In this document: positions 21,666-32,266 of the stretch, piece after piece
Layout of the letters: every line of letters starts with the position of its first letter
Numbering within the stretch: the first letter of the stretch is position 1
Origin: Zoroaster sp. YZ-2022
Lineage: Eukaryota > Echinodermata > Asteroidea > Forcipulatida > Zoroasteridae
DNA: 64,000 bases
NCBI GenBank assembly: GCA_029582265.1
Contig: CM055828.1
Location: forward strand, 5,625,402-5,689,401
Direction: 5' to 3'
Position numbers and translations under genes: made by a program
The notes under the pieces: generated by a model
Databases searched by the model: none
Seen by the model: the letters and a program-made list of their open reading frames with translations, nothing else
What the model was told of the DNA's origin: nothing

Positions 21666-22081
21666 TAAGCTTGGGTGATAACACGATAATATCGAATATC
21701 GCGATACGTTTTTTATTTGATTATGATATCGAGAACCTTTTTAAGTTATCGACATATCGGCAAATCGCGATTTAAAAAAATATATCGCGATTAAAAAAAA
21801 TCGACATTGTAAGTCAAGTCAGAAATTCCATGGAAACAAAATTAGAACAGTCTTTTCAGCTTTTGGAAGTGAGAAACAAAAGCGAACTACTTCAGAACTA
21901 CATACATGCTATGCAAACGAATTTGGGATTTATTGTGATGCTTGTAGAGGGGTACATACCTGTGGTTATCGGCTCTAAAGCAATCATGCATGAATGAAAA
22001 AAATAATCACGATATTATCGAAAATCGCGATATGTTTGCCGATATATCGTGGATGAAAAAAATCGATATTGCCCAAGCTTA
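21666..22081 (-). mobile_element. hAT-type MITE, family G, copy 2, with perfect 8-bp target duplication
   Basis: A 416-bp inverted relative of 5579-5969. Ends are TAAGCTTGGGTGATAAC and GATATTGCCCAAGCTTA. It is flanked by GTTGTCCA on both sides (21658-21665 and 22082-22089) with no mismatch. Interior palindromes include ATCGCGATA and ATATATCG. No coding capacity. Confidence 0.9.
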
Positions 22082-22909
22082 GTTGTCCATGTTGCCCAAC
22101 GTTATTTTAACAGCAAATGTTGTTTTCATTAGACCGTTGCTAATTTCCATTTAAAAAAACGAATACTGCAAAGTGCAAGGAGAAATCTCTAAAAGATATA
22201 TCACTCATGTTTTTCCCCTATTTGTATAGCTTTTTTACCAAGTAATTTCCGGCAATTTTCTTTTTCATCAGAGCATCGTTATTTTCTTTGAGGAAAACAC
22301 ATAGTTTAAAATAAAATGACTCATTTCACTATAAAAACAATTGTTGGAATATCAGAATATTTGTCTTATAGTAATTACATTTCATGTACCTGTACTGCAT
22401 GTACCCAAATGATGTTAATTATGAGACACACCACATATTTACTTTGGGACATACATGTACGTGATTACATATACATACGTATGTAATTCCTGTAAAAACC
22501 TGTTTTATCTTTCACAATTATCTTGTGAAATTTATCATTTCTTTTTTAATTACATGTGTATTTTTTTTTTCTGTACTCAAAAATCCATTAAACAAATAAA
22601 ATTGCCAGAAAATTCTTACAGTAGAATAGAGGAAAAGAGAAGAAAAATACACACACAAGCAAAACATCTTTTCTCTTTACAATTCTGTAAAGTCAATAAC
22701 ATGTGTACACAGATTCATGAAGCTTACTTTTGGAAATTTCAATTACACAGTACTACCAGTTATACTGAATGCAAATTATCATATATGATATGCATATCAT
22801 TAGCCAGCAATGCGACTATTCAGCGAATGGACACCCTGTTTTATTTGCTTATACACATATGTGAAGGAATTGTAAGTTAAACATTTGGACACCCATTTTT
22901 TCAAATCAA
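22082..22909. other. AT-rich DNA, no gene seen
   Basis: Low complexity with TACATGTA-type palindromes near 22450. The 141-codon frame at 22455-22880 is AT-rich with no motif I recognise and is probably a chance opening. Confidence 0.35.
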
Positions 22910-23107
22910 GGGCCCAATTTCATAGATCTGCTAAGCAGAGAATTTTGCTAAGCAAATAATTTTGCTAAGCAATATAAAACGGACTACCAGCCAAAATGCA
23001 TACATATTGTATAAAAGTTTGGCTGGTAACCAAAGAAATCTGCTAAGCAAATATTTCTGGTAAGCAATTTTTTCTGCTAAAGCAGCTCTGTGAAATTGGC
23101 TGGCCCC
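22910..23107 (+). mobile_element. short TIR MITE, family H (GCTAAGCA word), copy 1
   Basis: A 198-bp element with ends GGGCCCAATTTCATAGA and TGTGAAATTGGCTGGCCCC. TGCTAAGCA is repeated six times through it, and a central GCCAAAATGCATAC / AGTTTGGCTGG pair forms a hairpin. The copy at 43447-43645 is close to identical. GGGCC ends suggest the PIF/Harbinger or ISL2EU groups, but I could not confirm a target duplication. Confidence 0.75.
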
Positions 23108-23177
23108 TGATTTATACTCACCGATAAATGTATTTTGTCAAATACATGTGTAATCCCCTCATTTAAGTACAATATTA

Positions 23178-23473
23178 TTAACCCTCCTATGACTGCAAGG
23201 GTCAAAATCAGTCAAAATGTTGATATACATGTATCTAGTGCACTTGAAAGTCAAACACTGTCAAACCTTACGTGTACATGTAGTTAGTACATTTACAGGT
23301 CAAAATGAGGTAAATGCATTGTCTTGTGTTGTTGAGGGTGGTCAGATGACAGTAAAAACCAGTCAAAATGCCCCTGTGTGCACATTTGTGTCACCAGTCA
23401 AAACAGACTGTTGACTGATTTCGACCACTATAGCTACTTGCTACTAAAGTGCAGCCTATAGTAGGAGGGTTAA
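23178..23473 (+). mobile_element. TTAA element, family D, copy 3 (type copy)
   Basis: The cleanest copy: 296 bp, left end TTAACCCTCCTATGACTGC, right end CCTATAGTAGGAGGGTTAA, so CCCTCCTAT inverted ends beside TTAA. GTCAAA words are paired at 10 bp (GTCAAAATCAGTCAAAAT, GTCAAACACTGTCAAACC) and inverted near the right end (GTTGACTGATTTCGACC). No coding capacity. Confidence 0.88.
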
Positions 23474-24612
23474 TGTTATTTTTCAGTACCATGTTGATTT
23501 TAACACTCACAAATGTCTAGCTATCGAACTCCTTGTGACAATAGAATGGTACCGCTTATGTCTGGTTAACCAGTCTATACAAACAATATTGTAAGGATTA
23601 CAATGTGTGTGCATATAAAAATTATTGTCAAAGTGATTAGCAATAGAAGGGGTTATACATGTATGTACAGTGTATATAATGAAAGTTCACATCTTGTGAA
23701 TATAATGATTTTGTATAAATAACTGACAAGTGAATGCTTCCGCTTATTACGTTGTGTCATTAACAAGAAAACTGTGAAAATTCATTCAGAAACGTCAATC
23801 GGCAAACATGAACTTCGTATTTATTCTTTTGTGGAATTTTTGTACAGATTTTTGTACGAAATTCTGACATAAATACATGGGGAATAAGATTGTACCATCC
23901 TTAAAATGAGGGCCCCCTTAGACAGAGCAATTTCAACCAATTTTTGATAACCTGTGATAGTTTCATCACAATATCACGAAAAACTGTAAATTCCATAACA
24001 ATTCCTGGTTTCTCTGAGATGAAAGCACTTAAAAGATGAAATAATTTCTGAGGATGATTGATACATGTACCAGTATTATCCCAAATACATGTAAGTTGTT
24101 AAGAATATAATTTGTTATTTTGATAACCAATGTTGTACATTCCCTTTAAAGCTCTCCTGGTAATTTTTCAGAGAGCTTTTGCACTTTTAAACAGTGCAAT
24201 TTATTCATGTAATGATACTCCCGAAAAAAACAACCATTAATTGCCATAATATCCTAATATTTCACTTCATTAAGTCACCGTGCATGAAGCGTCAATATTA
24301 CATCAGTTTTGGATCAGGGATATCATTTTTTTTTTTTTAATGTCTGTTGCTTTAACTTATTAGTTTACACCAAGTGGTAATTTAAGACTGATTGATCAAG
24401 TACATGACCCGGTAATGTGCGCCTGCACTTTTTTAATGGATCAGGCTGTCAAACAGCTGAATTAGTTATAGATAGGGAAGGGTATGAGTAGATAAGGAAG
24501 GGTCGTACCTTCCTCTATGTATATGCACGTTACAATACGATGCGGTGCATCACATGCACACAGATAGCTTACACATCCCATATTCCAATTTCACGGGCAA
24601 GGCATCTGCACA
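23474..24612. other. no gene seen
   Basis: AT-rich. A family N-like end (CCAATGTTGTACATTCCCTT) lies at 24128-24147. Otherwise unique. Confidence 0.35.
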
Positions 24613-24703
24613 ATGGGTAGAAGTGCAAGGCACTTTCGGTGCTTCACTTATGAGAGATACTATGGGTCGACGGAGCTGCCATTGTCTGAAATCATTCTTG
24701 TAG
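24613..24703 (+). CDS. possible short coding exon with strong splice donor
   Basis: From ATG 24613 the frame reads MGRSARHFRCFTYERYYGST and continues to a strong donor, GTAG|GTAAGG, at 24703/24704 (30 codons plus one base). An alternative reading is an internal exon starting after GGGTAG at 24620. The surrounding 120 bases are GC-richer than the neighbourhood. I recognise no family, and no partner exon is visible. Confidence 0.3.
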
Positions 24704-25435
24704 GTAAGGAACTTTGTTCATTCCAAACAGGTGGTTAAGTGTCGTAATGCCACATGTTGTTCAGTTTGTATAAAAAGGAGATTACTTTCTTCGATTATGA
24801 AAAATATATCGTTTTTCCATTAATAATATTTTAATTGGTTTTGTCTGTTTTTTAAGTTCATCATGTATGTACGTTGGCGTAGCCGTAGGCTGGGAATAGC
24901 TAACATAATTGCTGGCTTTATGTTGGGTTAATTTTGTCCAGTCTCCAGTATATCATAGTTGGCTCTGGAAGTCTGCATTATGCAGTCTCTGCTGAACCAA
25001 ATCAAATTTATGCAATAGTTATTTTTGTTTTAAATTTAGGGCCAACCACATATTCAGGGACATGTTCGTGAAGTGAATGCCACCTGCATGTGAGATCTGG
25101 TGATCTATTGTATTCCGCTGCACGTAATTCACAAGAATAATTCTTAAATTGTACAAATCAAATTAAAGCCTCTGCATATTTGTGGTATTCTATTAAAAAA
25201 AACTTTTAAAAAACAATAAAAAAACATAAATTATCACAGATTTACTGAAATTTACTGATGGTATCATACAACCCTGTATATACTTCTACCACTTTGGTAG
25301 AATTAATCTATTTCACAAACTTTCACAAATGATTTTTTTGTCTTCCAGAGACTTCATTCCAAATTGGAATGATTTACGAAAAATCTTTATAGACACATGT
25401 ATCTCTTGATTGTTATAAAGTGCTTGGAGTTACCA
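24704..25435. other. AT-rich DNA after the candidate donor
   Basis: Would be intron if the exon at 24613 is real. No element recognised apart from short A-rich tracts near 25195. Confidence 0.3.
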
Positions 25436-25442
25436 GTTAGTT

Positions 25443-25723
25443 TCGGTTAAACGCTCACCGTTTAACCAAAACTTTCACTGTCGGTTAACCGTTTAACCGA
25501 AACTTTCACTGTCGGTTAACCGGTTAACCGAAACTTTCACTGTCGGTTAACCGGTTAACCGAAACTTTCACTGTCGGTTAACCGGTTAACCGAAACTTTC
25601 ACTGTCGGTTAACCGGTTAACCGAAACTTTCACTGTCGGTTAACCGTTTAACCGAAACTTTCACTGTCGGTTAACCGGTTAACCGAAACTTTCACTGTCG
25701 GTTAACCGGTTAACCGAAAGTCG
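25443..25723 (+). repeat. 31-bp minisatellite built on GGTTAACCGGTTAACC
   Basis: AACTTTCACTGTC recurs at 25470, 25501, 25532, 25563, 25594, 25625, 25656 and 25687, an exact 31-bp period over eight units. Each unit holds two overlapping GGTTAACC palindromes. Two units (near 25483 and 25638) carry the variant GGTTAACCGTTTAACC. The first unit is preceded by a related hairpin, GGTTAAACGCTCACCGTTTAACC interrupted at its middle. No coding function; strong potential for cruciform structure. Confidence 0.95.
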
Positions 25724-25729
25724 GCACCC

Positions 25730-27867
25730 GAATGGCACAATGTGTATACATTTTCAATCAAAAAGCATCAATAAACTTCCTGCACAATGATTGTTTAATA
25801 ACCAATGCGGCAAAAAAAGAAAGTCTAGAACAACAAAATGGCCGGCAATTTTTATTTTCCATTATTGGTTTCGGTTTGCAAATTTCTAAATGGATAGTGC
25901 ATTTTCAGACGGTTAACCCTCCCAGCACTAGTATAAAGTATTGATGCGTTTAAAGTACAAGTCCACTATCTGTGTGTATCAGCAGTGTACTTTGCATTCA
26001 TTCATTCACTTAATTACTACTCATCCATAATCAATAACCAACAAATAATTACTTATTTAAAAATAATTTACTCTCTTTCTATTGCGAATTGTCTAAATTT
26101 AAACCACAAATTATGGGGGGAAAAATTCATTCAGAACACTCTTCTTTAAATGAATAGTGTATTCTGTTCTGCCCTTCCCCCATCCTCTCTTCACCCCCAA
26201 AAAGTACGTCCTAAATCTGGTTGTGACGTTTATGATCAATAGAGGGCAGCATTCATCCCATCACGGCAGCACTGTCCGAGCCTGGCAGGCAGCATGGATA
26301 ATACACTCAAACTATATAATAACGAGGTCATGTGTGCACAGTGTAATGCAGAAGCTACCGATTCAGAGAGTCTGTTATTAGAAATTCACCATAGCCCCTG
26401 CATATTGTGTGCTTTGTAAATCAGTTGAAGGCCATCTGCTGAGCTCAAACCGCTGCTTGGAAAAGCATTTTAAAGGATGCCACTCAAAACCAAAAAATAA
26501 TTTTTAAAAACTCCGTTGAATCAGTTATGGTAAGTCTTCTGTCATTTTGTTGAAATTGTATTTTTTTTCCGTAAAAATCGCATTTATTTTTGCTTTTATA
26601 TTCCAAAATGCTTCTTATTTTATTTGTAATTTTTGTTTTTTTCTTCAAAGAAATGTTCGTTCTTTGAATGTGTTGAAAGGAAGGTGAGGACAATTTATTT
26701 TGATTCGACAGGCTTTGTTAGGGGCACGTTACGGGTATATCCATTGCATCCCCCCCCCCCCCCTTAATGGGTAATGATTCAGTGAACGTCTACACATTGT
26801 GCAAACAAGGCGAACGGAGTTGAGTGTTATGATTTAACAAGTGCAGGTATACAGGTCTGTACTACTGCTCATTGTGAACTTTTTTTTTTAATTTTATTTA
26901 TTTATTTTTTTTATATAAAGTGCTGTACTTTTACAACCGTGACAATATGTGCAAACGAAAGGCAACGTGCAAATAACACCGGTGATAAACCAACATCATG
27001 CACGAAAGCAACTGAAAGAGGTTACTGTACTATAGTCCTCGCATTAGATATGTCTGAGTAAGTGTCGGCTATACGGTTGATATCGGCTGCCAAGAGGGGC
27101 TTACTATATCTCCGTATTTCGTGACACCTTTTATCAGTATTGCATGAGCGATAGCCCCTATAATGGAATTAAGAACTAAGCGCGATTGCTCTCAACCTCT
27201 TCTGCATGACCTTGTTTCGGTATTTGACTGATTAGCTATTTAAGGTCAAGAGAAATGTGCCTATTGTACCGTGGTGATATCTATGAAAATATTTTAATGA
27301 GGTCGTGGTTGTTTTTTTCGGCACTATTTTATTTGTTTTCTTTGTAGAGCTGAGGAAAGGTGTGTTGCACTATTTGAGGGTTAAACCATTCATGTGTTGA
27401 ATGCTTTTCCGGATTTTTTTTTTTTTTCCGCCCTGAAAGCCTGCAAAGATAATTATTGGCTGAAAGCTGCCTGCCTCTGTACAGCTTCACTGACGACAAA
27501 TGAATGTGTTTGTGTACATGTAGGTTTATGTATATCAAACCCAGGATTCAAATAATGATTTCAGGTACAAAAACATGTAGCACATGAGGCAAATTAAAAT
27601 TGTTTAAGTACAATTAAGGATTCTTATCCAAAATATTTTTGATTATACACTGTATATTAGGATTATCATATTTATTTTCTCAAAAAAAAAAAAAAAAAAA
27701 AAACATTGAAAAAATGTTGCGTATTTTTGATTTTTTTGTTTGAAGAATAGACTTTGCACAGGGTATGAATAAACTGATTGAGATTGTAATAATAACTATT
27801 TGTAAATATGTACACAGAAAATCAACATTTCCTGTCATTTTCTGTCAAATTTTTGTCAAATTTTAGT
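25730..27867. other. AT-rich DNA, no gene seen
   Basis: Includes a C run at 26748-26764, a T-rich tract at 26881-26915, and an uninterrupted run of 22 A at 27682-27703. The section 26950-27250 is more complex but shows no splice-flanked frame. No transposon boundaries recognised. Confidence 0.35.
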
Positions 27868-27950
27868 CAGTTTGTTCATCTTAAACTAGAACACTGACTC
27901 CATGCCATGTTAGAAATCTGCTTTGATCGTGAAGATACTGCCCCTTGAAG
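27868..27950 (+). mobile_element. MITE family M, right half only
   Basis: TTGTTCATCTTAAACTAGAA, CTCCATGCCATGTTAG and TTGATCGTGAAGATACTG match the right arm of the element at 4673-4887. The left arm is absent. Confidence 0.6.
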
Positions 27951-28246
27951 TTCAAGCTGAAGGTCCTGTGAACATTTAATTTTTCATGAGACATTGAATT
28001 TTAAAAAAACGAGACATCCAACACAAGTGTAAACATTGAAGAATTTTGTTTCTCATCAATTCAAAATAGGGTTAAAGCACAATAAAGTGCCAATTAGTGT
28101 ATGCACATAGGGTGAAAAATAAAACTCCTCTTCAGTTTCAAATTTATTTATATTTTGGATAAGCATTATATACTGTTTTTGATTCTAGAAATAAAAAATA
28201 AATAGCAAGTCCTGTATGGATGTTCTGGCATATATTTTGTTTCCAT

Positions 28247-28300
28247 ACACACACGGTAACGGCTGTAACGGAGACACACACTTAGCCCTGGGGGCACTGG
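28247..28300 (+). repeat. TAACGG / GACACAC word cluster
   Basis: CGGTAACGGCTGTAACGGAG followed by ACACACAC. The same two words recur at 28625-28650, 30690-30735, 30870-30900 and (inverted) 31060-31095. They may be terminal or subterminal repeats of a larger element surrounding the exon at 28947. Confidence 0.5.
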
Positions 28301-28624
28301 AGTGCAAAAGGGTTTGGTAAGTATTTTGGTGGGATTTAATCACTATTTGTTACCTTTTCAAAGCCCAATGGTTTCCATGAGTCTGTGGATCTTTATAAAA
28401 CATTAGCCGAGGAAGAAATCTACATTACAATTCAAAAATATTCAATATTGACACGGTTTTGATTTAAAACATGACTTAACAAATTCATCTGCTATAACAA
28501 AAGGCTTAAATTTATTAAGTCTTAACAGCAAAACAATTCCACAAAGTATTTACTCAGAACTGTTTATTCTGCAATTAAAAAATTCATCACCTTAAGCATA
28601 CTACAATTTGCTTTGATGTGGTCA

Positions 28625-28798
28625 CGGGTGTAACGGAGACGCACAGAATAGTAAAATCAGTCAAACATAGGGTGTTACTTTGCTGAAGTGATTGTTTCTA
28701 CTCAATTGGCAAAATATCAAATGGAAACACAATCACTTCAGCAAAGATCCCTGTGTTTAACTGTTTTTACTGATTGTGTGTGTCCCAAGTACACCCAT
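28625..28798 (+). mobile_element. foldback with ~74-bp arms, TAACGG-type ends
   Basis: The left arm (28625-28700; GGGTGTAACGGAGACGCACA ... TTTGCTGAAGTGATTGTTTC) pairs with the right arm (28723-28798; GAAACACAATCACTTCAGCA ... GTGTGTGTCCC ... ACACCC) across a loop of about 22 bases. This is a MITE-like hairpin without coding capacity. Confidence 0.75.
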
Positions 28799-28946
28799 GA
28801 TCAATTAAATTGTAGTGCTTATAAGGTGAAAAAAATTTAATTGCAAAATATTAGTAAAAAGAACCCCCCACCACCACCACCACCCTCTCTCTTACCTAAA
28901 AACCCTGTAAGAAATTGTGGTTTACATGCACCCCAATACATTTAAT

Positions 28947-29141
28947 TTATGGTTCTGGTGAAAGAAAAGAATATCTGATTCTTGTGCTGCTCGCTGCACA
29001 AATAATTGGTGGTGGAACTAATGAGACAACATCACCAACAGGAAGTGACCACTTGTCTTCGATGTCTGGCCAAATATATTGGTTCTTGGCCATCTCCTTA
29101 AGGTACCTCACTGTAAGATTTTCATCTTGTCGTGAAATAAC
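28947..29141 (-). CDS. candidate terminal coding exon of an unidentified gene or transposon protein
   Basis: On the minus strand a textbook acceptor (TTCTGCTTTGTTACTTCAG, 29160-29142) leads into 64 codons and a TAA stop at 28947. The peptide starts VISRQDENLTVRYLKEMAKN, continues with YIWPDIEDKW and then PPP, and closes with RYSFLSPEP. The order V-x-Y-L, Y-x-W-P-x-x-E-D-x-W, a PP pair and a final R-Y-x-F resembles, from memory, the C-terminus of a widespread family of uncharacterised animal proteins, some probably transposon-derived. That resemblance is not verified. Upstream exons should lie at higher coordinates. TAACGG/GACACAC repeats lie on both sides, so it may belong to a DNA transposon. 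This is the most protein-like sequence in the window. Confidence 0.5.
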   Translation of the reverse strand, partial: VISRQDENLTVRYLKEMAKNQYIWPDIEDKWSLPVGDVVSLVPPPIICAASSTRIRYSFLSPEP

Positions 29142-29754
29142 CTGAAGTAACAAAGCAGAACAATGAGTTTTATGTCAGTCACATCAGTGAGGGAAAAAAA
29201 AGAAGTTTGTATTGGCGTAAGGGGCTGACCAAAAAATAGGGTCGGCCATTCAGGATTTTTAAATTTATTTTTTTAGTTCTTGTACATGTACATGTATTTC
29301 GTTTGTTGTATTCCCTGCTCTGGTTTTCATGTTGTGTATGATGAGGAACAATTGGTGTTGAGGCTGATGATTAATCTACATATTGGAACAGAACAGATGT
29401 GTTTTTTAATAACATCTAACAGTCAATAAAAGTTGCCCCCCATAAAAAAAAGATTTTTTTTTAAATAATTTTTTTAGTGTTTAAAAAAAAGAAAATATTA
29501 AGGGAAGCCCCCAAAAGTAACAAAGACTTTTAATTAAAAAAAATAAAAATAATGAACAATATAAAAAAAATCTTTATAAATGGTACCAAACTCAATTAGT
29601 CCTTGATCAAAAGGCACTTTGATTTTTTTTTTTGATTTTTTTTTACAATTGTAGAGAATAATGTTGATATTTAAAAAAAAAAAAATATTTCAATACCTCC
29701 ATTTGTGGACATAAAAATGTCTTTAAAACTTAAATAAATCCTCCAGCATTACTC
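29142..29754. other. A/T-rich stretch, would be intron of the 28947 exon
   Basis: Very rich in A and T runs. No further open exon seen. Confidence 0.3.
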
Positions 29755-30200
29755 AAAAAAAAGTGTCCAATGCAAATTTTATTAAACACAAAATTGGACT
29801 GCAAATTCTGAGTGCAAATTAAAAATTCTTTGGAATTTTCAATTTTTTGCGATGCAAAATATTGCACATACGGCCAAGACTTTGTCAAGAGAAAATTCGA
29901 AAATAAGCTATTAATTTGTCTTCATATAGTCGAGACAAAACGTCTTTAAATAATTTTAATAAACTCTCTAGGATAACTCTAGTATAAACAGATTAAAACA
30001 AGACCACACCCCTCAAAAAAAAAAAAATTTAAAAAAATGTCAACAAAAACATGTGTCCGACGAAAATTTTATTGAACACAAATTTACAAAATTGAGTGCA
30101 AACAGGGGGAAATATTTATGTTTTGCTATTTCATTACGATCCAAAACATTCCACGTAATATGGCCGAAGATTTCGTCAAGTATAATTGTGAAATAATTTA
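29755..30200. repeat. diverged tandem duplication (~285-bp offset)
   Basis: The order AAAAAGTGTCC, AATTTTATT(A/G)AACACAAA, GAGTGCAAA, ACGGCCAAGACTTTGTCAAG / ATGGCCGAAGATTTCGTCAA is present at 29755-29905 and again at 30040-30185. An old direct duplication; function unknown. Confidence 0.6.
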
Positions 30201-30329
30201 TTTGGTTAGAAACGAAGCATTAAAAATAAAATACTGTACAGCCGTCAACCAGTGAAAGAAATACAACTCCTTCATTCATAAAAAAAAATTCGCTGGTGTG
30301 TATTATCTATAACGTTATTTCAATGATTA

Positions 30330-30545
30330 TCCGCTATGAACCAGCGCAAGACCCGTTCCACACGTCGACACAAGAGGGCGTTTTGTCTGGTGTCCATAGC
30401 TCACTGTATGCAACTGTGCGTATGTGTAAATGAGAACCGACTACAACTCGTATCGCTGGTATCACGCACACACGAGTTGATCTACTCCATGCAACTAATG
30501 CTTGTGCGTCGTTTATTCGGAGCCTGTTCATATTTTAGGGCTCTA
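30330..30545. other. CpG-rich island open on both strands
   Basis: About 215 bp with many CG dinucleotides (AGACCCGTTCCACACGTCGA, GCGTCGTTTATTCGGAGCC) in an AT-rich context. It is open for 65 codons on the minus strand and longer on the plus strand. It could be a first exon or promoter region for the minus-strand gene ending at 28947, but I see no clean splice site joining them. Confidence 0.3.
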
Positions 30546-30671
30546 AGCAAAGATGACAAACATTTTGCAAAGAAATTAACTGCAATACTAATTGAAACAG
30601 GCCCCTTAAACATGTCACTGCCCAATCTCTAAAACATTTTGGTTTATACAACAATACAAACAGAAAAATGG

Positions 30672-31104
30672 GAATGGTCGTTACTTACGTAACGGTCGTG
30701 TCTCGTGTTTTTTTTGGCGACACACCAACTAAATGCCTTCCACCGGCTGACAACAAGACTGTAGGGACACTTTCGATGGCGCATTCTTATTGGTCAGTTA
30801 TGCACTTTCCATGACGTACATGTAGTCGGAAAGATTTTCGCGCGCTCATGGCTATATTTTTCGGGATGTGGTAACGGTCGTCACCCGGCGACACACATTT
30901 TAATGGAGATATTCACATCGATATGAAAACCGTATCGAATGTTTATCCAATAAAATAAAAATCGGGATACTTTCAACAATATCTCTTGTCTTTCAAACAG
31001 CAAATATTAAAGGATTTTGGCTATTTATATGGAGACCATAATCTTTTAAATAACAACACGCCGGCGACGCACATGGTGACGACCGTTACCGCTTCCGTCT
31101 GAAC
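30672..31104. mobile_element. element with TAACGGTCGT / GGCGACACAC words
   Basis: GTAACGGTCGTGTCTCG (30690) and GGCGACACACC (30716) are repeated at 30870 as GGTAACGGTCGTCACCCGGC plus GACACACA, and inverted at the right end as GGTGACGACCGTTACCG (31075-31091). The direct and inverted copies over about 430 bp indicate a transposable element whose ends use the same word pair as the clusters at 28247 and 28625. Confidence 0.5.
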
Positions 31105-31812
31105 GGATTTTTTTCCCCAAATTAAACATTGGCTCTGAATCCAATGGTTTTATATTAAACTACAGGGTATACTCTTTATAAAAATTACTTATTTATATGT
31201 TTAATTCGTATAGAACATACTTAAAATAATGTTAGATGGACCACAATATTTATGCGACTTAAAAAAGAATAAAAGGTTACCCTACCCTGTGATATTTCAC
31301 GCTGTCATCAAACTTTAAATAGACAGTTTATTGACTATTTTTTTTAAATTTACTCACCAAATATATACAAACTTACAAACAAATTACCAGCAATCAAATG
31401 TTATCCAGTTGTTTTATTTTAAACAGCGAATCAACTAATGCATGTTTATGGCACTTTACTGTGCATTGACCCAATAATAGACTTTATTAAACAATATCTG
31501 ACTCATAACTGTTCATCATAATTTACTGAAATTATAGTCAATGCATTGAATATAACCCCATATACCCCCCCCCACAAAAAAAATTCTGACATTTATGGTC
31601 GGCGACTCAAAGGTCTTTGTCTTTCATTAGAAAGCAATCTGCCCTTTCAAAATTAATTCACTTGAGCAACAGACCATTCAATTTAATTAACACATTCTAG
31701 CATGAGGTACTCTCGCTTGATAACCAAAAAAAACAACAAAAAAGTCCAATCTAACTGTTTCCCTTCCATGTTCTAGATGTGCATTTCACTATCACCATCC
31801 GCTCTCTGCGTA
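31105..31812. other. no gene seen
   Basis: AT-rich. GGTCGGCGACTC near 31598 is an isolated echo of the GGCGAC word. Nothing else recognised. Confidence 0.3.
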
Positions 31813-32131
31813 GTCTTGGTTCAAGACTGCGTTTGTATGTTTTTGATACACGATCCATCGCCGCACGCTACAGGAGGATGCTATCACTCATGAACCGCTA
31901 TCAAACACAGTTTTGGGAAACTTGTTGAATTTCCCCCCCGAAAACGGGTGGAAACCACTACGCATTGCATCAATTTGATATGCTAACGGAGCCCACGTAT
32001 TTAGGAAATAAATTAAATGGTTTATAAGTGTGCACACCAAAAATGTGGGCCACACCACAAATCTGGCCCTCCTGCGGCGTGCGGTGATGGATCGTGTATC
32101 AAAAAGTACAAACACAGTCTTGAACCAAGAC
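31813..32131 (+). mobile_element. long-TIR element (~66-bp arms)
   Basis: Left arm GTCTTGGTTCAAGACTG... GATACACGATCCATCGCCGC; right arm GCGGCGTGCGGTGATGGATC ... CAGTCTTGAACCAAGAC. The two agree over about 66 bp with few mismatches. Flanks offer a TA duplication or, counting TAG/CTA as part of the element, a 9-bp near-repeat (CTCTCTGCG / TTCTCTGTG) as in Mutator-like elements. The interior encodes no transposase. Confidence 0.8.
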
Positions 32132-32266
32132 TATTCTCTGTGTACATCATAACTCTCCAGTAGTGCTGAAATAACTTGGCGGTCCCTTTTTGGTTTTTAT
32201 AAAATTGTTAAGAAAAAAGAAAAAAAACATGAATCGTCTATACATGTATGTATGTTGGAATTACTT

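Noticed and set aside
22455..22880. 141-codon plus-strand gene
   Set aside because: AT-rich chance frame with no motif; no regulatory or splice support.
25443..25723. CRISPR-like regular repeat array
   Set aside because: The 31-bp units are directly adjacent with no unique spacers, and the context is eukaryotic.
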